This document shows positions 35,392-40,427 of a stretch of 40,427 bases of DNA, piece after piece; position 1 is the stretch's first letter, and each line of letters starts with the position of its first letter. The position numbers and the translations under genes are program-made. Under the pieces are notes generated by a model that made no database searches, was not told the DNA's origin, and saw nothing but the letters and a program-made list of their open reading frames with translations. The stretch comes from a bacterium (lineage in GTDB: Bacteria > Patescibacteriota > Minisyncoccia > Phycocordibacterales > SBAW01), in the NCBI GenBank assembly GCA_021839985.1, contig JAKBZO010000005.1, positions 1 to 40,427 on the forward strand, given 5' to 3'.

Positions 35392-36774
35392 ATGCATGTT
35401 GGCGAAGGAATATCCTGGCGCGCTCGAGTCGTTGTGTCGGCTGCGGCCGTGGTGCTGTGCGCGACCGCAGCGCCTGTCGCTCATGCCGAAGTGAGCGCCG
35501 CCGTCTCTTCGCTGCAAGCGCAACTCAACCAGATCAACGCCGAGATCGGTGATCTGAATACCAATCTGCAGAACTCGCAGAAACAGCAAACATCGCTGGA
35601 ACGCGACCTGAGCATCCTCGACGACCAGATCAAAAAATCGCAGCTCGAAATTCAGCGCCGCAACATCACTATCGCGCAGCTCTCGCAAGGCATCCAAGGG
35701 AAAGAGGACACGATCTCGGGACTCAACGATCAACTCAACAACGAATATGAATCGCTTGCGGCGATCATGCGCGAGACCGACCAGCTTGATTCGACGAGTC
35801 TCGTGGTGGCGGCGCTGACCTCGCAAAGCCTCTCGGAATTCTTCGACGATTACTCCGCTTTCAACGCGATCGGGGAACACATGCAGGATTCGTTCACGCA
35901 GATCCAGACCAACAAACAGCTCAACGAGCAGCAAAAGGCCGACCTCGAAGATCAACTGCAAGAAGAGACGCAGTTGCGCCAAGTGCAGCAGCTTCAGCAG
36001 CAGCAGATACAGGATCAAGAGGATCAGAAGAATCAGATCCTCAAAGCGACGAAAGGCCAGGAAGCGGCGTATCAAAAACTGCTGGCGTCGAAACAGCAGA
36101 CGGCGGCGCAGATCCAGGCGGCGCTCTTCGAACTTACCGGTACCAACACGAAGGGTATTTCGTTCGGGCAAGCGCTGCAGTATGCCAATCTCGCAGCGGC
36201 GAAGACCGGCATCCGCCCGGCGTTCTTGCTCGGCCTCATTACTGAAGAGTCGGGGCTTGGCAAAAATGTTGGAACGGGCACGTGGTATGCCGACATGAAT
36301 CCGACGCGCGATGTGCCGATCTTCAAAGCGATCACGCAGTCGCTCGGCATCGATCCCAATGCGATGCCGGTGTCCAAGCGCGCGTGGTATGGATGGGGAG
36401 GGGCCATGGGACCGGCGCAGTTCATTCCGTCGACGTGGGCGCTCTATGCCGGCTACGTGAAGCCGAACTGGACCTATGACCCGTCGAAAGATCGCATCGG
36501 CAGACTCACGGGCAACACGCCGCCCGATCCATGGAACCCAGAAGATGCCTTCATGGCGGCGGCGATCTATCTCACCGACTCGGGCGCCGGTATACAGACT
36601 TATTCTGGCGAATTCAAGGCGGCGATGTGCTACCTCGCCGGCTGCGGCAATACGAACAAGGCCGACCTGCAGTTCTACGGCAATGACGTGATGAGTTTTG
36701 CGGCGAAGTATCAGTGCCAGATCGATATCATCGACGGGAAGTCGAATAGCTCAAGTTGCGCGAGCGCGTTCTAA
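35392..36774 (+). CDS. Secreted coiled-coil protein with C-terminal lytic transglycosylase (SLT_2/MltB-like) domain
   Basis: Signal peptide, long coiled coil, then FLLGLITEESGLGKNVG...WGGAMGPAQFIPSTWALY...NPEDAFMAAAIYL. Confidence 0.85.
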   Translation: MHVGEGISWRARVVVSAAAVVLCATAAPVAHAEVSAAVSSLQAQLNQINAEIGDLNTNLQNSQKQQTSLERDLSILDDQIKKSQLEIQRRNITIAQLSQGIQGKEDTISGLNDQLNNEYESLAAIMRETDQLDSTSLVVAALTSQSLSEFFDDYSAFNAIGEHMQDSFTQIQTNKQLNEQQKADLEDQLQEETQLRQVQQLQQQQIQDQEDQKNQILKATKGQEAAYQKLLASKQQTAAQIQAALFELTGTNTKGISFGQALQYANLAAAKTGIRPAFLLGLITEESGLGKNVGTGTWYADMNPTRDVPIFKAITQSLGIDPNAMPVSKRAWYGWGGAMGPAQFIPSTWALYAGYVKPNWTYDPSKDRIGRLTGNTPPDPWNPEDAFMAAAIYLTDSGAGIQTYSGEFKAAMCYLAGCGNTNKADLQFYGNDVMSFAAKYQCQIDIIDGKSNSSSCASAF

Positions 36775-36830
36775 GAGTCCTCTCGTGTTACACTTGATGT
36801 GTCGGACATTAATCATTAATTCGATATTTT

Positions 36831-37091
36831 ATGCATTATTCTTCTTTTGCGACGATGAATTCGTGGTACGGACCGTGGGGTGGGCCGTTCGCGTCTTTCG
36901 GCTTTTTATTTTTGGTCCTTATCGTGTGGTCGCTTGTGTGGAAAGGCTTGGCGCTGTGGGCTGCTGCGCATGATGAAAGCAAACCGTGGTTCATTGCGCT
37001 GCTCATCATCAACACCGCCGGTATTCTTGAGATCATGTATCTCTATATTTTCCGCAAAGGGCTCCGCAAGGAAAAGAAGGAGACGAACTAA
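36831..37091 (+). CDS. DUF5652-like small membrane protein
   Basis: LVLIVWSLVWKGLALWAAAHDESKPWFIALLIINTAGILEIMYLYIFRKG. Confidence 0.75.
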   Translation: MHYSSFATMNSWYGPWGGPFASFGFLFLVLIVWSLVWKGLALWAAAHDESKPWFIALLIINTAGILEIMYLYIFRKGLRKEKKETN

Positions 37092-37099
37092 TAGGCACT

Positions 37100-37221
37100 A
37101 GACCTCTCAAAAAGTCTCACCTGCTGCGTTGCGGGCTCCGGTGCTCACTCACCGTATATTGAATACGGCTCGCTTCGCTCCTCGCCCGCGCCTTGCATCT
37201 GAGAACTTTTGAAGGAGGTCT
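37100..37221. repeat. 122-bp imperfect palindrome (MITE/cruciform-like)
   Basis: Outer arms AGACCTCTCAAAAAGTCTC / GAGAACTTTTGAAGGAGGTCT; centre CCGTAT-ATTGA-ATACGG at the exact midpoint (~37160). Confidence 0.65.
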
Positions 37222-37222
37222 A

Positions 37223-37260
37223 CTTAAAAACCGCCCGTCGGACGACGGGCGGTTTTTAAG
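37223..37260. terminator. Bidirectional terminator
   Basis: CTTAAAAACCGCCCGTC-GGAC-GACGGGCGGTTTTTAAG, perfect 17 bp. Confidence 0.9.
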
Positions 37261-37271
37261 ACAAAAGAATT

Positions 37272-37298
37272 GCCCCCAGCACGTGCTGTGCTGGGGGC
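37272..37298 (-). terminator. Terminator-like hairpin of the 38-aa gene
   Basis: GCCCCCAGCAC-GTGCT-GTGCTGGGGGC, 11-bp stem; weak T tract on the minus strand. Confidence 0.6.
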
Positions 37299-37333
37299 GG
37301 TGTTGCGCTCTTGCGAGCAGTACCGGAGGCCGG

Positions 37334-37450
37334 TTACTGCGCCGCGGAGCCGTTCGAGGAGTTGGACTCGCCAGCGGCCATGACCAGGGCGCGGTTGGCG
37401 GACAGCTTCTTGCACTTGGCGACGATGACGAACGGTTGCCGTGTTTTCAT
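37334..37450 (-). CDS. Small ORF, 38 aa, uncharacterised
   Basis: MKTRQPFVIVAKCKKLSANRALVMAAGESNSSNGSAAQ*; SD AAGGAG 8 nt upstream of ATG, promoter upstream, hairpin downstream. Below the ORF-track length cutoff. Confidence 0.65.
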   Translation of the reverse strand: MKTRQPFVIVAKCKKLSANRALVMAAGESNSSNGSAAQ

Positions 37451-37532
37451 GCGGGTTTCTCCTTAAGGCGACAGTTGTTGAAGGGCGTACTCCCAAGCGC
37501 CAGTCCTAAAAATAGGTGCGTTGGGTACATTC

Positions 37533-37561
37533 ATCATATAGTACCGGCTTAATTGGCGCAA
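37533..37561 (-). promoter_or_regulatory. Sigma70-type promoter for the 38-aa ORF
   Basis: Minus strand TTGCGC - 17 nt - TATGAT. Confidence 0.6.
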
Positions 37562-37565
37562 GGAG

Positions 37566-37574
37566 TTATCCACA
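37566..37574 (+). promoter_or_regulatory. Perfect DnaA-box sequence TTATCCACA
   Basis: Exact 9-mer, intergenic, 4 bp upstream of the -35 of the 38-aa ORF promoter. Confidence 0.45.
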
Positions 37575-37655
37575 GAATGGTGCGGGCGCCTGCGACGACG
37601 GCAAAACCTACTGATGGGGTTGCGCGACCAGGCGGCCCGTGCTAATCTGTGCGAT

Positions 37656-37865
37656 ATGCAAACGGATATTCATCCCAAGTACGAAACGGACTCGACCATC
37701 ACCTGCGCATGCGGCGCGGTCTTTCCGGTTGGTGCGACCAAGAAGGCGCAGTCGGTAGAGATCTGCAGCCAGTGCCATCCGTTCTACACCGGCAATGAGA
37801 AGACCCTCGACGCCGCCGGTCGCGTTGAGAAATTCAAATCACGCGCTTCGAAGAAGACCAAGTAG
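37656..37865 (+). CDS. rpmE: 50S ribosomal protein L31, zinc-binding type
   Basis: MQTDIHPKYETDSTITCACGAVFPVGATKKAQSVEICSQCHPFYTGNEK. Confidence 0.96.
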   Translation: MQTDIHPKYETDSTITCACGAVFPVGATKKAQSVEICSQCHPFYTGNEKTLDAAGRVEKFKSRASKKTK

Positions 37866-37904
37866 ATACATCCAGCCCGCGCCGCGAAGCGGCGCGGGTT
37901 TTGT

Positions 37905-38909
37905 ATGTCTCAACCTATGAACACTCCTGCGGATATCGCCCGCTACAAGGAAAATCAAAAGACCGCCTATCTTGCGGTCGAGCTTGAGCGTGTGCTTGCG
38001 GAGGAACAAGAGATCGCGGAACTCGCGCAGGACCCCGACATGGGTACGCTCGCGCGCGAAGATCTGGCACGGATCGCAGAGCAGCGAGATGCGCTCATTG
38101 CTCAGATGAATGCGATCCTTGAGCAGGACCGCGCCGAAGAAGAATTTCCCAACGAGCTCATCATGGAGATCCGCGCTGGTGCCGGCGGGGAAGAAGCGGC
38201 GTTATTTTCTGAAGAGCTTGCGCACATGTACGGCGCCTACGCCGACGCGCATGGGTGGACCACCAAGACCCTCTCTGAATCAAAGACCGACCTCGGCGGG
38301 TATAAAGAAGTCATCATCGAAATGCATGGCCGGGACGCCTACCGCATCATGCGGTTCGAGACCGGCGTGCATCGTGTGCAGCGCATTCCTGCTACTGAAA
38401 AGAGCGGCCGCGTGCACACGTCGACCGCGTCGGTCGCCGTCTTCCCGATCCGCAAGAAACCGAAGATCGAGGTCAGCCCGGCAGATATTGAGATGGAGCT
38501 CTCGCGCTCAGGCGGGGCAGGCGGACAGAACGTCAACAAGGTCGAGACCGCGGTGCGCCTCATCCACCGTCCGACCGGTCTTGATGCGCGATCGACCTCG
38601 GAGCGCTCTCAAGCACAGAACCGACTCCACGCGATGGCGCTCCTCATGGCGAAACTCGAACGCCTGCACGAGGAGCAAGAAGAAGCGAAGAACGCTGCTG
38701 AGCGCAAAGACAAGATCGGCTCCGGCGACCGCTCTGAGAAGATCCGCACCTACAATGTCCTTCAGGACCGCGTGACCGATCATCGCATCAAGGAAAGCTG
38801 GCACAATCTTCCCGCGATCATGACGGGCGGCATCGACGCCATCCTTCAGGCGCTCGAGGGGGCAAGCCAGACCGGCGGCTTTTCCGAAGAACCGGATGTT
38901 GACGAGTAA
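37905..38909 (+). CDS. prfA: Peptide chain release factor 1
   Basis: [42 protein letters not shown] (PAT as in RF1), [20 protein letters not shown] (GGQ). Confidence 0.95.
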   Translation: MSQPMNTPADIARYKENQKTAYLAVELERVLAEEQEIAELAQDPDMGTLAREDLARIAEQRDALIAQMNAILEQDRAEEEFPNELIMEIRAGAGGEEAALFSEELAHMYGAYADAHGWTTKTLSESKTDLGGYKEVIIEMHGRDAYRIMRFETGVHRVQRIPATEKSGRVHTSTASVAVFPIRKKPKIEVSPADIEMELSRSGGAGGQNVNKVETAVRLIHRPTGLDARSTSERSQAQNRLHAMALLMAKLERLHEEQEEAKNAAERKDKIGSGDRSEKIRTYNVLQDRVTDHRIKESWHNLPAIMTGGIDAILQALEGASQTGGFSEEPDVDE

Positions 38910-38921
38910 TGCAATAAAAAG

Positions 38922-38947
38922 ACCGGATGCACATGCGTGCATCCGGT
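38922..38947 (-). terminator. Terminator, mainly for the minus-strand TraB-like gene
   Basis: ACCGGATGCAC-ATGC-GTGCATCCGGT, followed on the minus strand by CTTTTTATTGC. Confidence 0.75.
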
Positions 38948-38963
38948 TGGAACCAACGAACAT

Positions 38964-39659
38964 CTACTCATAGTCCGACAGTGCGAACGTTGGCAGCAAG
39001 TCTGTTGACTCTACGGTGAAGCCGGCGTCGAGCAACCGTTGCGAGATGCCAGGTATGTGTGCTGCGCCCCAATATGTTGCAACGTTGTCATGCTCGGCAT
39101 GGCGGATGATGGACGTAGCTGCAATTTCATCTCGCCTGTTGACGATTACGGGATGAGGTTCGTATTCGACTCCACGAAGTATGGGCTCGATCACGGCCTG
39201 CTTGACCCACCTCTTCGGGTTTTCGATCGCATAGTCGAACCGAGCTATACGTCGGATCATCTCGTCTATATTGTACAGCGACGGTACCTCGCGGCATATT
39301 TGATCCGTCGCCATATCGGATGACACCCATGTTGCTTGAATAGGGATGCGGTCTGTCTGTGATCCGATCTTGAGGTCTCGAAGCCGTCTGACAAGCTTGG
39401 CCATCTTGAACATAAGCCGCTTATGCATGCGCCTTGCGTCCGATGATCCAAGGTTTGGCTCTGGATCAATCGCCTCACGCAACACTTGGTACCCTGCGCG
39501 TTCGTATTCGAACAGTCTCCGTGATACCTCAGCAAAGAAGACGAGTGGCGCGATGTGCATCATGCCGATAAGCACTACGCGACGTTTCTTTTTTGCTAGC
39601 GTGATCACGGGCAGTTGAAGGTGCCCATCCACGATATGAATGATCTCATTGAGCTTCAT
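38964..39659 (-). CDS. TraB/GumN (Tiki-like) family protein
   Basis: VVLIGMMHIAPLVFFAEVSRRLFEYERAGYQVLREAI and NVATYWGAAHIPGISQRLLDAGFTVE: paired G-x-x-H motifs. SD GGAAGGA before ATG 39659. Confidence 0.7.
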   Translation of the reverse strand: MKLNEIIHIVDGHLQLPVITLAKKKRRVVLIGMMHIAPLVFFAEVSRRLFEYERAGYQVLREAIDPEPNLGSSDARRMHKRLMFKMAKLVRRLRDLKIGSQTDRIPIQATWVSSDMATDQICREVPSLYNIDEMIRRIARFDYAIENPKRWVKQAVIEPILRGVEYEPHPVIVNRRDEIAATSIIRHAEHDNVATYWGAAHIPGISQRLLDAGFTVESTDLLPTFALSDYE

Positions 39660-39693
39660 TTTGCAGTTCCTTCCAAAAAACAAGACTGCAGAC

Positions 39694-39722
39694 AGATTAC
39701 ATATATTTATATAACTTGTCAA
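39694..39722 (-). promoter_or_regulatory. Consensus sigma70 promoter of the TraB-like gene
   Basis: Minus strand TTGACA - 17 nt - TAATCT. Confidence 0.75.
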
Positions 39723-39727
39723 GCATG

Positions 39728-39756
39728 TTGTGCTTCGAACAACCTTGTGCTAATCT
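39728..39756 (+). promoter_or_regulatory. Promoter of rpsB
   Basis: TTGTGC - 17 nt - TAATCT, ending 7 nt before the rpsB ATG. Confidence 0.6.
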
Positions 39757-39763
39757 GTCCATC

Positions 39764-40427
39764 ATGACCGAAAAGACAAATCCGCTTATCGATAAACTGT
39801 TTTCAGTTGGCGCACATTATGGCTATGCGAAATCTCGCCGCCATCCGTCAGTGCGTCGTTTTATCTTTGGAAGCAAGGGCAACGTCGAGATCTTCGACCT
39901 TGAACAGACGTCTGCCATGATGGAGAAAGCGCTCGCTTTCCTCACGACCGCGGCCGCAAAGCGCGAGACCGTGCTCTTCGTCGGCAGCAAGCCGGAAGCG
40001 CGCGGCGCTCTCGAGCGCGTCGCTCGTCGCCTCAATCAGCCGTTCGTGATCGGTCGCTGGATCGGCGGTTCGCTCACCAACTGGAGCGAGATCAAGAAGC
40101 GCCTCGCGCGCCTTCAGGAGCTTACCGATATGCGCGAGAAGGGCGAGGGTGCGAAGTTCACCAAACTCGAACGACTGCTCCTTGAGCGCGAAGAGAAAGA
40201 ATTGGATGCTATGTTCGGCGGTCTGCGCGGCCTTGAGAAGACGCCGTCGGCAATGGTGGTCGTCGACTCGCGCAAAGAAGCGACAGCGATCGCGGAGGCA
40301 GCCAAGCTCGGCATTCCGGTCGTTGCACTCATCAATTCTGATTGTGATGCGAGCGTCGTGAACTATGCGATCCCGGCTAACGATTCGTCGCGCCACACCA
40401 TCGAGCTCGTTCTCGGTGAGATCGCAC
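39764..40427 (+). CDS. rpsB: 30S ribosomal protein S2, 3' end beyond window
   Basis: MTEKTNPLIDKLFSVGAHYGYAKSRRHPSVRRFIFGSKGNVEIFDLEQT...FVIGRWIGGSLTNW...; no stop in window, so absent from the ORF track. Confidence 0.95.
   Translation, partial: MTEKTNPLIDKLFSVGAHYGYAKSRRHPSVRRFIFGSKGNVEIFDLEQTSAMMEKALAFLTTAAAKRETVLFVGSKPEARGALERVARRLNQPFVIGRWIGGSLTNWSEIKKRLARLQELTDMREKGEGAKFTKLERLLLEREEKELDAMFGGLRGLEKTPSAMVVVDSRKEATAIAEAAKLGIPVVALINSDCDASVVNYAIPANDSSRHTIELVLGEIA

Noticed and set aside
37224-37496. 90-aa minus-strand ORF from the track
   Set aside because: Runs through two hairpins and uses a different frame from the SD-preceded 38-aa ORF, which is the better candidate.

Overview
This 40.4 kb window looks like a chromosomal segment of a Candidate Phyla Radiation (Patescibacteria/Parcubacteria-like) bacterium. 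The lineage is inferred from gene style: split transketolase, DUF5652/DUF5666-like proteins, a stand-alone PaaX/Cas2-like protein and a giant S74-domain surface protein. Core content: peptidoglycan genes (murI, murD, murC, a YfiH/PgeF-like protein, an M15 peptidase, a lytic transglycosylase), translation genes (obgE, gatB, rplY, rpmE, prfA, partial rpsB, rsmI), a sugar-phosphate block (gap, rpiB, rpe, split transketolase, pfkB-type kinase, class II aldolase), a VirD4/TraG-like ATPase, and tRNA-Ile(GAT) and tRNA-Leu(CAG). Most interesting signals: (1) a PaaX/Cas2-like gene with no CRISPR, bracketed by two near-perfect hairpins that share a core and differ by mostly compensatory changes; (2) two adjacent genes with the same N-terminal excisionase-like HTH domain fused to membrane segments, one of them a ~2,630-aa tail-fibre/Kelch/S74 surface protein; (3) a RAYT-type transposase flanked by REP-like palindromes; (4) an unannotated 38-aa gene with its own promoter, SD and terminator-like hairpin; (5) a LAGLIDADG endonuclease remnant running into tRNA-Leu; (6) a decayed phage-tail/RCC1 pseudogene; (7) many -10 boxes only 6-9 nt from start codons, suggesting leaderless transcription. 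All calls come from reading the sequence and the supplied ORF track. No database search was run.
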